Below, in pieces: positions 6,007 to 14,085 of a DNA stretch of 14,205 bases. The first letter of the stretch is position 1. Every line of letters begins with the position of its first letter. A program made the translations under genes and the position numbers. This stretch comes from Treponema sp. Its GTDB lineage: Bacteria; Spirochaetota; Spirochaetia; Treponematales; Breznakiellaceae. The stretch is taken from positions 1 through 14,205 of the forward strand of contig JAIRRU010000215.1 of NCBI GenBank assembly GCA_031255815.1. The letters run 5' to 3'. The notes beneath the pieces were generated by a model. The model worked only from the letters and a program-made list of their open reading frames with translations. It searched no databases and was not told where the DNA came from.

Positions 6007-8106
6007 TCAAGAAGCTAAACGCAGGCAGGCGGAAAGAACCTCCGCGATAATCCAGGAGGGGTTCCAGTTTGACGTGCCCCCCCGCCAGTCCTGCAAACGG
6101 TTCAACGAATCCCCGGCCTGGCTGTAGTTCGTCTGATAGTACTGTTCCCCCTGTTCCCCCGGCACGGTAAAGCCCCAGTCTCCGGGCTTTCTGCAGACCC
6201 CGTGCGTCCACGCGTCCAGGATCATCTGAGCGCAGTCCCGGTACATGGTATCCCCCCTCAGCCTGCCATACTCATCGAGTTCTACTGGTGAAAAAAACAC
6301 GTCAAGATGGTGATTCTGGACACTGACCCCCGGCCAGCCGCTTACCCGGAAACCTTCCCTTTCGCAGGGGCTTCCCGGTTTAAGCGGCGGTTCCCAAAAA
6401 TAGAGAAAGGTAAGTATCCAGTCGGCGGCTATCCCCGCCCATTCAAGGTAGCGATCCTTTCCGGTTTGACGGTGCAGTTCCATTGCGGCGATGAAGAAGT
6501 ACATCCCCGCTTCCTTGTCTTCGCAGCGGGCGTCCAGAGTGGCATAGGCGAAAGGGTACCGCATAGTTTCGGCGCTAAGCCGGTAGTACCTTTCCATTAC
6601 ATCTTCGGCATAAGAGATCCATTCGGCCTTTCCCAGGCAGGCCCCCGCTTTCGCCAGGGCGATAACGCAGGGGATGCCGGCGGAAGTTGTTTTATGCAGG
6701 GCCGGGTTCCCCTCCCGATCCCACTGGAGGGGGTATATCCCCTGGTCTGTTAAACGGGCGGGCGAGCTAAGAAAATCCATAACGGTCCGGATGAAAGTTT
6801 CCCACGCTTCAGGAACAGAACGGCCTTCTTTTTTCAGCAGCGCCATAATGTCCAGCAGATCCCCGGCGCTGCTTCCCGTCATCCTGCTTGAATAACCTTC
6901 CCTGCCGGACTGGTGGCTTATGGTTCCCCAGCGTTTCTCCTCAACGACATAGTAAGCGGAAGGCGCCCCGGAAGATCCCCGGAGGGAATTGCGGGCAAAG
7001 AAATCGGCGGCGGCCATCCCCCTTTCTATAGCCGCGGGATCCCCGGCGCGCAGGCCCTGAACCAGGTCGCACCAGGCCAGTTTCAAACATTCCCCTGTCC
7101 ACGCGTAGAGAAAATAATCCGGCCGGCCCGATATATTTCCAAAATCGTTGGCCGAACCGAAGCATAAATAACCGGCAGCTTCCCCGTCTTGGTACCAGCG
7201 GGAAACCAGGCAGTTGTGTTTCAGTTTTGCGAGTTCTTCCCGGCTCATAAGGGGCTTTGTCCGGGGGCGGTAGATCTTCCATCCTTCCCTAACCAGACTG
7301 CGGAAGCCCATCCCCTCTTTCCTGTCCGTATCCCAGGAAAGGTAATGTTTTTTCCGCCAGCTTGCCCCGGCCGCAAGGGAACTGTAGGGGTAAGGGTAGT
7401 CCCGGTGGCCGCCTTTGGCGGCGTACACCGTATCCTTTTCCCCGTTGAACATAAGGCCGCCGCTGAGGGCCGCCGCCGTATAACCGCTTTCCCCTTTCAG
7501 AAGGCCCAGGCTCCAAAAGGAATCGAAATCCCCGGCTGCGGGGGAAGGTTCCGCAAAGATACTGAAGTGCGGCCAGTCCTTCCCGGCCTTCCATTGGATA
7601 TTAAGCGCGGGTATCGGCAAACGGTGTTCCTCGGCAATGTAACCCGCGCCGGGGACGGAACCTGCTTTCGGTATAAGGCGCTCCGGATCGGCGGAAGGGT
7701 TATCGTTATAGAGACAGTGGGGGAGGGTGAATTTCGCCCCTTCAGCCCAGGGCATGGGAAAGCAGATCCCCGCCATAGCGTCGTTGATAAGGGCGCCGTG
7801 ATTTTTCCATTCGCTTTCCATGACCAGGCCCTTTTCCGGGTCAAAATGAAAACGGAGCCCTGCCTCTGCGCCGGGAAAAGCGCCGGGGATAAAGATCTCT
7901 ATATTTTCTTCCTGCCCGCGGATCTCCGCCTTACCGGTTGCCGCGTAGCAAAACTCCCAGGGCCGCCCCCGGGAAAAACTCAGCATCCCTGAAAGGGGGA
8001 AAGCGGCTATTTCAGCCGTTCCCTTTAAGAAGGCAAGGACAATCGCCGTTCCCTGGCCCCTAACTTCCAGGCTTTTACCGCCCATCGTTATACGATGCGT
8101 CATCAT
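6007..8106 (-). CDS. Uncharacterised protein, probable cytoplasmic glycosidase or lyase
   Basis: I do not recognise this 699-aa protein as any named CAZy family. The first ~260 residues look beta-rich with short strands and turns (FPLSGMLSFSRGRPWEF, ALNIQWKAGKDWPHFSIFAEPSP). Residues ~290-700 are helical and rich in aromatic and acidic residues, resembling an (alpha/alpha)6 toroid. Candidate active-site or substrate-contact patches are SHQSGREGYSSRMTGSSAGD (about 397-416), LDARCEDKEAG (about 524-534), QNHHLDVFF (about 597-605) and GDSLNRLQDWRGGTSNW (about 665-681). No signal peptide or membrane segment is seen. Upstream GGGAGG is 9 bases from ATG 8106, so I prefer that start; TTG 8109 and ATG 8103 are alternatives. 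It sits 23 bp after the GH140-like gene and 12 bp before GH78. Operon context suggests a role in the same glycan pathway; that is inference only. Confidence 0.8.
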   Translation of the reverse strand: MMTHRITMGGKSLEVRGQGTAIVLAFLKGTAEIAAFPLSGMLSFSRGRPWEFCYAATGKAEIRGQEENIEIFIPGAFPGAEAGLRFHFDPEKGLVMESEWKNHGALINDAMAGICFPMPWAEGAKFTLPHCLYNDNPSADPERLIPKAGSVPGAGYIAEEHRLPIPALNIQWKAGKDWPHFSIFAEPSPAAGDFDSFWSLGLLKGESGYTAAALSGGLMFNGEKDTVYAAKGGHRDYPYPYSSLAAGASWRKKHYLSWDTDRKEGMGFRSLVREGWKIYRPRTKPLMSREELAKLKHNCLVSRWYQDGEAAGYLCFGSANDFGNISGRPDYFLYAWTGECLKLAWCDLVQGLRAGDPAAIERGMAAADFFARNSLRGSSGAPSAYYVVEEKRWGTISHQSGREGYSSRMTGSSAGDLLDIMALLKKEGRSVPEAWETFIRTVMDFLSSPARLTDQGIYPLQWDREGNPALHKTTSAGIPCVIALAKAGACLGKAEWISYAEDVMERYYRLSAETMRYPFAYATLDARCEDKEAGMYFFIAAMELHRQTGKDRYLEWAGIAADWILTFLYFWEPPLKPGSPCEREGFRVSGWPGVSVQNHHLDVFFSPVELDEYGRLRGDTMYRDCAQMILDAWTHGVCRKPGDWGFTVPGEQGEQYYQTNYSQAGDSLNRLQDWRGGTSNWNPSWIIAEVLSACLRLAS

Positions 8107-8129
8107 CAAAAACCGCCTCCCGCAGGTGT

Positions 8130-9500
8130 TTATACGCCGCTTTGCCCGCGCCGTAAAAGGAGAACCCAGTCATTGTGCCCGGTTTTTTTCTCAGGCGGGC
8201 TGAAGGAAAAGGATCCTTCACAATCAAAAACGCCGCAATAACTGTAAATTCCGGCGGCGGGATCGAACCACCAGCCCCCGGCCTGTTTCCATTTGCTCCT
8301 GCCAAGGTTCAGCGTAAAAGTTTTACCGCTGTAGGTGTAGGCAAGAATAAAATTTTCCCCCATAAACGCGGAAACCCTTTCGTAGCCTTCCCCCCTGTCT
8401 TCGACAAGTTCCCCTGCCGCCTTTCCCCGGGAAAAGCCCACACTGTTCATGAGCGCCGCCAGGTGCCCCATCTGTCCCGAACCGGGATCGTGCAGGGCGG
8501 TTTTCCATTCGGATTTAACACCGTAGCTTCCCGGGCCGTATTCTTTTTTATAGAACTGCATAATTCCATTGTGGCCGTAGCTGTGCCCGCAGGCCCCCTC
8601 CAGCACCGACCAGTATGCGTAACGGCGGACATCGTGATCCTGCCAGTAGGGCTGCGAAGGATCGTGAAGGCCCTGGGGGATCTGCTCGTAGGAAGGCTCC
8701 CCGTCCAGCGTGGGCCGTTTTTTCCCGGCTTTATAATCCCTCTCCACATAACGCCAGTTGTCTTCCCCGAACCAGCCCTCCTTAGCGGTATTGTCATCCC
8801 ACTCTTTAAGGGATCTCTGATCGTAACGCCGGTGCCCGGACTGGAACATGTTGAAATCCAGCCAGGGCGAATCGGCAAACCAGAAACTGGATGAGGTTCT
8901 GCCGAAGGGGTGGTAACCGATCAGCTGATCCGGGGCCAAACGCTTAAGGGTGTTTCCCAGAACATCCCATACATCCCCGCCTGTGTCTCCGCGGATATCC
9001 CCGCCCAGAATCCAAACGATGTTCTTCCGCTTTCCCCAGCGCTCCGCCAGGAAAGCGGCGTATGGCGCGGCTTTTTCAGCCGTCAGGAGCTTTTGTTTTA
9101 CCATGGAACCCCAGGCCGGCAAAAGGCCCATGTAAAGGCCCAGTTCCCCGGCCTTGTCCAGCACCGCGTCCGCGTAGCGCCAGAATTCCCCCTCTTTGTC
9201 AGGACAGGCAAAATCGTTGTTCCGCAGGGCGCAGGAAAGCTGGTTGTTGTTCAGGGGGAGGCTGCTGTCTCCGGAATCGGCCTTTGGCAGGGTATGGATC
9301 AGGGTGGCCTGAATTACCGTGAACCCCTTATCCCGGCGGTTTCTGAGATAGAGCCCGGTTTCCTCAAAAGTCAAATTCTGAAACAGCAGCCATGCGGTAT
9401 CGCCCAGCCAGAAAAACGGCCGCTCCCCGTTGGCCAGATAACGCCCGTTTTCCTGTACCCTTAAAGGGCCGTAGTCCCAAGGTTTTTCCGTGTTCGTCAT
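8130..9500 (-). CDS. GH140/apiosidase-like glycoside hydrolase (DUF4038 plus C-terminal Collagen_bind_2-type domain)
   Basis: This 456-aa protein has the DUF4038 TIM-barrel signature. It begins with NGRYLANGERPFFWLGDTAWLLF (about 18-40), followed by FTVIQATLI, NIVWILGGDIRGDTGG (160-175) and LDGEPSYEQIP (265-275). By analogy with characterised GH140 apiosidase, Asp168 in GGD and Glu268 in DGEPSYE are the likely catalytic pair. The last ~90 residues, with WWFDPAAGIYS and SFSPPEKKTGHNDWVLLL, match the small beta domain (Pfam 'collagen-binding of a collagenase') usually attached to DUF4038; this does not imply collagen binding. No signal peptide is visible, whereas the characterised Bacteroides enzyme is exported. 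Its ATG overlaps the TGA of the GH39-like gene by 4 bp (ATGA), implying translational coupling. Apiose specificity is not proven by sequence. Confidence 0.85.
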   Translation of the reverse strand: MTNTEKPWDYGPLRVQENGRYLANGERPFFWLGDTAWLLFQNLTFEETGLYLRNRRDKGFTVIQATLIHTLPKADSGDSSLPLNNNQLSCALRNNDFACPDKEGEFWRYADAVLDKAGELGLYMGLLPAWGSMVKQKLLTAEKAAPYAAFLAERWGKRKNIVWILGGDIRGDTGGDVWDVLGNTLKRLAPDQLIGYHPFGRTSSSFWFADSPWLDFNMFQSGHRRYDQRSLKEWDDNTAKEGWFGEDNWRYVERDYKAGKKRPTLDGEPSYEQIPQGLHDPSQPYWQDHDVRRYAYWSVLEGACGHSYGHNGIMQFYKKEYGPGSYGVKSEWKTALHDPGSGQMGHLAALMNSVGFSRGKAAGELVEDRGEGYERVSAFMGENFILAYTYSGKTFTLNLGRSKWKQAGGWWFDPAAGIYSYCGVFDCEGSFSFSPPEKKTGHNDWVLLLRRGQSGV

Positions 9501-11170
9501 TTTTCTCCCCCAGCCTTCTCAAACACGAGCAAAGAGATACTGTGCGAAGGCATTTCAAAATCGTGCGCGATAACCCCGTCTTTAACGTCTATCAGTTTAT
9601 TCTCCAAACATTCAAGGGAATCCCGGCTTTTTATCTTCTCATACTGTTTTTTGTCCGGATACCAGGGCTTTCCCTGTCTTTCCCATTCCCCGTAGGGATT
9701 GGAATGATCCCTGTCGATCCGGTAATGCGTAAGAGAAAAACTGCCGGAACCCCCTGCCCCCGAAACGGTTAGGCGGATGCGGTTGGAGGAGTTGATGTCC
9801 CGGTCGTCATGGTGGCTGTAGATAAACACCTGAATTTCCCCGTTTTCCCCCCGCGCGCCGAAACCGGAAACATCGGCGCGCCGTTCATCCCCGTCGAAGA
9901 TCGTGATATTGTTTCTACCCTCGGCGTAAGGTTCAGCCTCTTCCGGCGGCAGCGCGCCGGAACTGGAAAAGCCCAGTTCCTCCCGGCCGAGTTTTCCGAA
10001 TATGGCAAAGAGATTGAAAATAGCCTTGTTGATACCCATCGTCGAGAAGGTCCGCGTCCCTTCGAAACATCGTTCGGCCGGGAAAAGGAATGCCCAGGCC
10101 AGGGGTTTTATACTTACGCCGTATTCTTTCGCAAGGGAACCGATTTTACAATAGGCAGCCGCCGTATAAGTCGCGTAATACTCCGTGTTACGGAAGATAA
10201 GGTTACTGTTGTCGTAGTAACCCCCCGCGGCCCAGCCATCGGGATCGGCCTCGGAAAGAACCACCTCGCGGCCGGAAAAACCGCTTTTCACGATATCGTC
10301 AAGACCGAACCGTATGTGCCTGATCAAATTTGAAACGGAAGGGGCCTCTTTTTCCGCCTTCACCGTAAAGCGGAAACCGCCCCCCTTGGCATGGTAGGAA
10401 ATAAAGTCAAGACGGGTTCCCGCCGCGCCGGAGTAAAAGTTTACCCCGCTTTTACAGTGTTGCAGAAAATAGCTAAAAAACTCGGAGGCAAGACGGCCCC
10501 GGATAAGCGTGGTAACTCCGGGGCCGCCCAAACGAAGATCCGGTCCCGCCGCGTGTAAGGCGTGTTCCGTATAATCAAATAATTTGCAATATTCGGCAAC
10601 GGAACCCCGCCAGTAGGAAATGTCAGGTTCATTCCAAAGCTCGAAATACCAGGTCTCAACCTGTTCTTTTCCGTATTTATCGGTAAGGTGGCGCCCGAGG
10701 GCTTCTATCAGCGCGTGCCACTTGCCATAGTCTTTTGGCGGGCAGCTCCAGCCGTCTTGCATGTAGCGTCTTGCGGCCTGTTTTTCTTCGATTTTGGGCA
10801 GATAAGACGTGTCAACAAGATCCATGGGCATAAACCCAAGTTCAAGGAAAGGCTTGTTCCCCGTCTCCAGGTATGAGTCAACGATTTTGTCGTATATTTC
10901 GAAATTGTAAACAGGATTGCCGTCCGCGTCTTCGGTATATATATTGGTCGAACCGTATTTTGGAACACCGTTACAGTTGCCCGTGTTGAACATAAAATGG
11001 GATCTGATGTAATAGGCTTCGTGTTCCAGTTCCCCGAATTTCCGCAGAAGCTCCAGCCCTTCGGGCGTATAGGCGAAATTACATTCATCAAACCCGATGT
11101 ACCGCCAATAATGTTCCAACACGCCCCGGCTTTTCCCGGCATCAACCTGTATCTCTATATCCTTCTTCAT
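9497..11170 (-). CDS. GH39-like glycoside hydrolase (beta-xylosidase/alpha-L-iduronidase clan GH-A)
   Basis: This 557-aa retaining glycosidase of the GH39 type has an N-terminal TIM barrel with YFELWNEPDISYW (175-187), where Glu181 is the acid/base. It also has REVVLSEADPDGWA (301-314), with Glu307 the probable nucleophile. Other family-like blocks are EAYYIRSHFMFNTG, KPFLELGFMP and LDFISYHAKGG (254-264). A beta-sandwich follows from about residue 430 (VFIYSHHDD, SHSISLLVFEK). Start ATG 11170 was chosen because AAGGGG precedes it by 8 bases and the protein begins MKKDIEIQVDAGKSRG; the frame stays open 43 codons further, but that stretch is hairpin repeat and permease remnant. No signal peptide, so cytoplasmic. 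Specificity (xylose, iduronate or another sugar) cannot be set from sequence. It overlaps the next gene by 4 bp. Confidence 0.85.
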   Translation of the reverse strand: MKKDIEIQVDAGKSRGVLEHYWRYIGFDECNFAYTPEGLELLRKFGELEHEAYYIRSHFMFNTGNCNGVPKYGSTNIYTEDADGNPVYNFEIYDKIVDSYLETGNKPFLELGFMPMDLVDTSYLPKIEEKQAARRYMQDGWSCPPKDYGKWHALIEALGRHLTDKYGKEQVETWYFELWNEPDISYWRGSVAEYCKLFDYTEHALHAAGPDLRLGGPGVTTLIRGRLASEFFSYFLQHCKSGVNFYSGAAGTRLDFISYHAKGGGFRFTVKAEKEAPSVSNLIRHIRFGLDDIVKSGFSGREVVLSEADPDGWAAGGYYDNSNLIFRNTEYYATYTAAAYCKIGSLAKEYGVSIKPLAWAFLFPAERCFEGTRTFSTMGINKAIFNLFAIFGKLGREELGFSSSGALPPEEAEPYAEGRNNITIFDGDERRADVSGFGARGENGEIQVFIYSHHDDRDINSSNRIRLTVSGAGGSGSFSLTHYRIDRDHSNPYGEWERQGKPWYPDKKQYEKIKSRDSLECLENKLIDVKDGVIAHDFEMPSHSISLLVFEKAGGEK

Positions 11171-11175
11171 CGCTT

Positions 11176-11217
11176 CTACCCCTTGAGAGAACCTATCATA
11201 AGCCCGCCGGCCCGCGC
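11176..11217 (-). pseudogene. Orphan C-terminus of an ABC sugar permease (remnant)
   Basis: On the minus strand the codons ending at TAG (11176-11178) read GGLMIGSLKG-stop, the standard end of CUT1 permeases of this class. The intact permease in this window ends RGMMIGSLKE-stop, and 17 of 18 bases match (11182-11199 against 13204-13221). An in-frame TAG at 11218-11220 leaves only 13 sense codons, so this is no gene by itself. Its last codons, AAG GGG, provide the Shine-Dalgarno of the GH39-like gene, whose ATG is 5 bases beyond the stop. This may explain why it was kept. Confidence 0.7.
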
Positions 11218-11230
11218 CTAGCCCGGAGAT

Positions 11231-11302
11231 CCCGCAAAATGCCTGTCCTGCGGGGCATTTTGCGGGGCTTGTCCGGCAAGCGGCCAGGTTGTTGGACAAG
11301 CC
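11231..11302. repeat. Double-hairpin intercistronic repeat, copy A (after the binding-protein gene)
   Basis: Two adjacent perfect inverted repeats are present. One has arms GGCTTGTCC (11266-11274) and GGACAAGCC (11294-11302) with a 19-base loop. The other has 13-bp arms CCCGCAAAATGCC (11231-11243) and GGCATTTTGCGGG (11254-11266) with a 10-base loop; the two share base 11266. No T-run follows on either strand, so a simple rho-independent terminator is unlikely. It begins 16 bp after the binding-protein stop and is related to copy B at 13139-13194. Confidence 0.75.
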
Positions 11303-11318
11303 TGCTGTTCTTCCGTTT

Positions 11319-13028
11319 TTACTTCATGTACTTTTGGTAAATAGCAACAAGATCTCTGGAACCCATTCTGTCAAGCTCGGCAAGATACGCGTTCCAGGCG
11401 GCGTCACTGTTTATGTCCCGCACTCCGGTAACAAATTCAGCAATAGCCTGCTCCTTAAAGGGGTTTAGAACAGCATTGATATCCGCCATCCGTTTGTTAT
11501 CCGCGTCATCCAGCGCGGTGGGAGGGATAAAGTACCGATCGGGGATAGCGTTGGCCGTATCGCCGCTGGACCAGGGAATCAAAGCGCCCAGAAGAAAGCT
11601 GGGATTTTTGAACGCCGCCTCATGGAGGCTCTTGTCGCCCGTGGCAAGCCATTTGTTAATAGTGTCTATATCCTGGGCCTGCTCGCCATACCTGTTTCTT
11701 TTGTTCATCAGCATTGGATTCTGGACATACCAAAGGCTGTTGGCCGCCATCGAGGTCTCGGCTAACAAGCGTTTGTAAAGAGCGGGTTTTCCGTCAAGGC
11801 CGAGGGCCCCCGGATCCGGTTCGGTCCAGGATACTCCCTTGTTGTGCTTGCCGTTTAGAAGCATCTCCAGATTCAGCATATAGTCAAACAACGCTACTGC
11901 CAACTCCGGATCTTTGCATTTATCGGTGATAAACCAGCTGGGCTGAAGTATGCCCCAGGGATCCCGGTTTGTCGCCCAATGCCGCCCGCCCGGGCCGTTC
12001 ATGGGGTACAGAACGAACATTTCAGGCCAGCGCGGGTCGGTAGTGCCGACAACGTCGTGGGAGTAGCTGCTCAGCATAACACCCGCCACGGGAGCCGGGT
12101 TTTTGACCAATGATTTTAACTGATCGCTCGTCAGGGTAAACGCGTCTTCCTTGATAAGTTTTTCCCGGTAAAGCCCCGCCATATATTTAAGGGCATCCCG
12201 GTATTCATTTAAGCGGTACTGTTCGGTAACTTTCCCGTCGTACAGGGCGAGCCCGAAATTGGAAGTATCATAGACAAAGGGCATAAAGGATTTGGCGAAA
12301 AAAGCCGTGGCAAGACGGATGTCGCGGAACACGAGAGGCACCTCGTCGTTTTGGTCCCCGTTCCCGTTTACGTCATTATCCCGAATCCAGCGGAGATAAG
12401 CGGTAAATTCATCCAGAGTGGCGGGAACTTTGCGGTTGTTGTCCCGCACCCAGGGCATATAGTACCAACCCCGGCCCCGGATGTACATTTCCCATACAGC
12501 GTCGTCTACCCTGGGCAGAGAGTAAAGTTTCCCGTCAGAACTGCGGAGTTTTTGATTAAGCGCGGGATATTCCTCAAAGGCCAGGGCGATATTCGGATAA
12601 CTCAAGGGATTGTAAGCGTCCAGGGGAACAAAGATTCCCTCAGAGGCCCAGTAACACATATCATTGTAGGGGAGGCTCCGATCGTTAATGATATCAGGAT
12701 AATCCCCCGAAGCCAGAAGCAGATTCCTCCGCTGGCTTTGTTCCGCGCTTGATACGGCGATGAATTCAAGCTTGACGCCCGTAGCGTCCACCACTTCCCT
12801 GGTATAAGAGTTATCCTTGTAATCGTAGCTGGTGATCATCTGATTGGAGCCGAGGGGTATAAACATGGTAAAAGTGGTCCTGCCGTCGGTAACGAAAGGA
12901 ACGCTTGTGTACTTCTTGCCGGATTCCGCTGCCGCCGCGGATGCCGGCGCGCCGCCCTGGGATCTTCCGCCCGCGAAAACAGACGCTGCCATCAAAGCAA
13001 CAAACAAAAAAGCAATCATCTTTTTCAT
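11319..13028 (-). CDS. ABC transporter extracellular solute-binding protein (CUT1, LipO/AlgQ-like)
   Basis: This 569-aa periplasmic sugar- or oligosaccharide-binding protein should deliver substrate to the two permeases encoded upstream. Residues 1-19 (MKKMIAFLFVALMAASVFA) form a signal peptide with VFA before GG. No lipobox Cys is present, so cleavage by signal peptidase I is likely rather than lipoprotein anchoring. A Gly/Ser/Ala linker follows (20-38). Typical blocks are ASGDYPDII (106-114), GIFVPLDAY (131-139), DGKLYSLPR (165-173) and a calcium-loop-like DNDVNGNGDQNDE (217-229), as seen in large oligosaccharide-binding proteins such as AlgQ. A strong AAGGAGAG (13035-13042) lies 6 bases before ATG 13028. 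The gene is bracketed by hairpin repeats, and a possible promoter lies just upstream, consistent with a need for more binding protein than permease. Confidence 0.93.
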   Translation of the reverse strand: MKKMIAFLFVALMAASVFAGGRSQGGAPASAAAAESGKKYTSVPFVTDGRTTFTMFIPLGSNQMITSYDYKDNSYTREVVDATGVKLEFIAVSSAEQSQRRNLLLASGDYPDIINDRSLPYNDMCYWASEGIFVPLDAYNPLSYPNIALAFEEYPALNQKLRSSDGKLYSLPRVDDAVWEMYIRGRGWYYMPWVRDNNRKVPATLDEFTAYLRWIRDNDVNGNGDQNDEVPLVFRDIRLATAFFAKSFMPFVYDTSNFGLALYDGKVTEQYRLNEYRDALKYMAGLYREKLIKEDAFTLTSDQLKSLVKNPAPVAGVMLSSYSHDVVGTTDPRWPEMFVLYPMNGPGGRHWATNRDPWGILQPSWFITDKCKDPELAVALFDYMLNLEMLLNGKHNKGVSWTEPDPGALGLDGKPALYKRLLAETSMAANSLWYVQNPMLMNKRNRYGEQAQDIDTINKWLATGDKSLHEAAFKNPSFLLGALIPWSSGDTANAIPDRYFIPPTALDDADNKRMADINAVLNPFKEQAIAEFVTGVRDINSDAAWNAYLAELDRMGSRDLVAIYQKYMK

Positions 13029-13050
13029 CTTAATCTCTCCTTAAAAAAAT

Positions 13051-13078
13051 TGTATAACCGCAAAGCGGCTATTGTTAC
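13051..13078 (-). promoter_or_regulatory. Possible promoter with operator-like inverted repeat upstream of the binding-protein gene
   Basis: On the minus strand, GTAACA (13073-13078, 4/6 match) is followed after 16 bases by TATACA (13051-13056, 5/6 match). The spacer holds an inverted repeat, CCGC-AAA-GCGG (13058-13068), with further ATA/TAT pairs outside it. A start near 13044 would give a short leader with the strong Shine-Dalgarno at 13035-13042. The -35 is weak. The inverted repeat resembles the ACCGC-AA-GCGGT at 3103-3114 upstream of the LacI gene, so a shared operator is possible. Confidence 0.35.
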
Positions 13079-13095
13079 CACCGAATAAAATTAGC

Positions 13096-13194
13096 GTTGT
13101 TCGAAAACTTCAGCTTCCGGACAACTTCCGCTAAAACCGCAAAACGCAGAGCATTTTGCAAGACTTGTTCGCCGGCCGGGTTGTTGAACAAGCC
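13096..13194. repeat. Multi-hairpin intercistronic repeat, copy B (between permease and binding-protein genes)
   Basis: Three successive inverted repeats are present. Stem 1 has GACTTGTTC (13162-13170) with GAACAAGCC (13186-13194). Stem 2 has GCAAAACGC (13139-13147) with GCATTTTGC (13151-13159). An extra stem has GTTGTTCG (13096-13103) with CGGACAAC (13118-13125). Stems 1 and 2 and the loop text GGCC-GGTTGTT correspond to copy A at 11231-11302. Copy B starts 3 bases after the permease stop. No T-run marks it as a terminator, so an mRNA-stability or processing element or a dispersed repeat family is likelier. Confidence 0.7.
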
Positions 13195-13197
13195 CGT

Positions 13198-14085
13198 TCA
13201 TTCCTTGAGCGAACCTATCATCATTCCCCTGATAAAATACTGCTGAATAAAAGGATAGAGAATCATCATGGGCAATGCCCCGACGACCAGTACCGCATAG
13301 CGGAGCTGCTGAAAGAGTTCCTGCAGCGCCGCCATACCGCCGGGATCCATTATGGCTACCATTTCCGGGGGCACCTGGGCGATAAAAAGTATGTCCCGAA
13401 GCACCATCTGGAAGTTAAAAGTGCCGGGCTTGGTAAGATACATCATGCCGGAAAAATAGCTGTTCCAGATTCCCACCGCGTTAAAGAGGACCATCACCGC
13501 GATAACCGGCGCGGCCAGCGGTAAAGCAATAGTAAAAAAGAAACGCACATCCCCGCAGCCGTCTATGTGGGCGGCGTCTAAAATACCGGCGGGCAGGCTG
13601 GTTTGAAAATAAGATTTGACAATGATCATGTTGTAGCAGGAAAACCCCGCCCCTACTACCAAGGCCCAGCGGCTTCCCACCAGGTGCAGGTTCCGCATAA
13701 GCAGATAACTGGGAATGATGCCGCCTGAAAAAAACATGGTTATAACAAAGTATGTCAAGAAAAATTTGCGATCCGGTATGTCCCTGCGGGAAAGGGGATA
13801 GGCGCATAAAAGGATGAGGGATACTGAGACCGTGGTTCCCCCGGCCACGTAAAAAATAGAATTCAGAAATCCTGAACGGATGAGACTGTGATTAAACACG
13901 GCCTTATAAGACGCCAGACTGAATTCGACAGGCCAAAGCAGCACCTTGCCGACAGCAATCGCTTCAGGCGAACTAAACGAGCAGGAAACCACATAGATAA
14001 GGGGATACGCCACCGAAAACCCGGCGATAGCGAGAAAGAGAAAACAGCAAATCTGGTACGATATGTCCGGAGCTGAAAGTTTCAT
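13198..14085 (-). CDS. CUT1 ABC transporter permease (YtcP/LplC-like)
   Basis: This 295-aa inner-membrane permease has about six hydrophobic segments (for example residues 11-34, 74-97, 108-130, 140-157, 188-207, 264-284). The cytoplasmic EAA loop LPAGILDAAHIDGCGDVRFF (164-183), followed by FTIALPLAAP, couples to the ATPase; here it begins DAA rather than EAA, a conservative change. It ends FIRGMMIGSLKE, the usual end of this subfamily. The ATG overlaps the stop of the preceding permease by one base (TAATG), and GGGAGGGG lies upstream inside that gene, so the two are translationally coupled. Its partner is the LplB-like permease entering from the right edge, and the binding protein is the next gene. 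No ATPase is in view; such systems often share a MsmX-type ATPase encoded elsewhere. Confidence 0.93.
   Translation of the reverse strand: MKLSAPDISYQICCFLFLAIAGFSVAYPLIYVVSCSFSSPEAIAVGKVLLWPVEFSLASYKAVFNHSLIRSGFLNSIFYVAGGTTVSVSLILLCAYPLSRRDIPDRKFFLTYFVITMFFSGGIIPSYLLMRNLHLVGSRWALVVGAGFSCYNMIIVKSYFQTSLPAGILDAAHIDGCGDVRFFFTIALPLAAPVIAVMVLFNAVGIWNSYFSGMMYLTKPGTFNFQMVLRDILFIAQVPPEMVAIMDPGGMAALQELFQQLRYAVLVVGALPMMILYPFIQQYFIRGMMIGSLKE

Noticed and set aside
11171..11299. 43-residue N-terminal extension of the GH39-like protein
   Set aside because: It runs through hairpin repeat A and the permease remnant in another frame; a good Shine-Dalgarno supports ATG 11170.
11231..11302. Hairpins of repeats A and B as rho-independent terminators
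   Set aside because: Neither strand has a T-run after the stems, and operon genes continue on the same strand. A terminating role through rho cannot be excluded.
11319..13028. Lipoprotein assignment for the solute-binding protein
   Set aside because: No Cys occurs near the signal peptide end (VFAGGRSQ), so a lipobox is absent.
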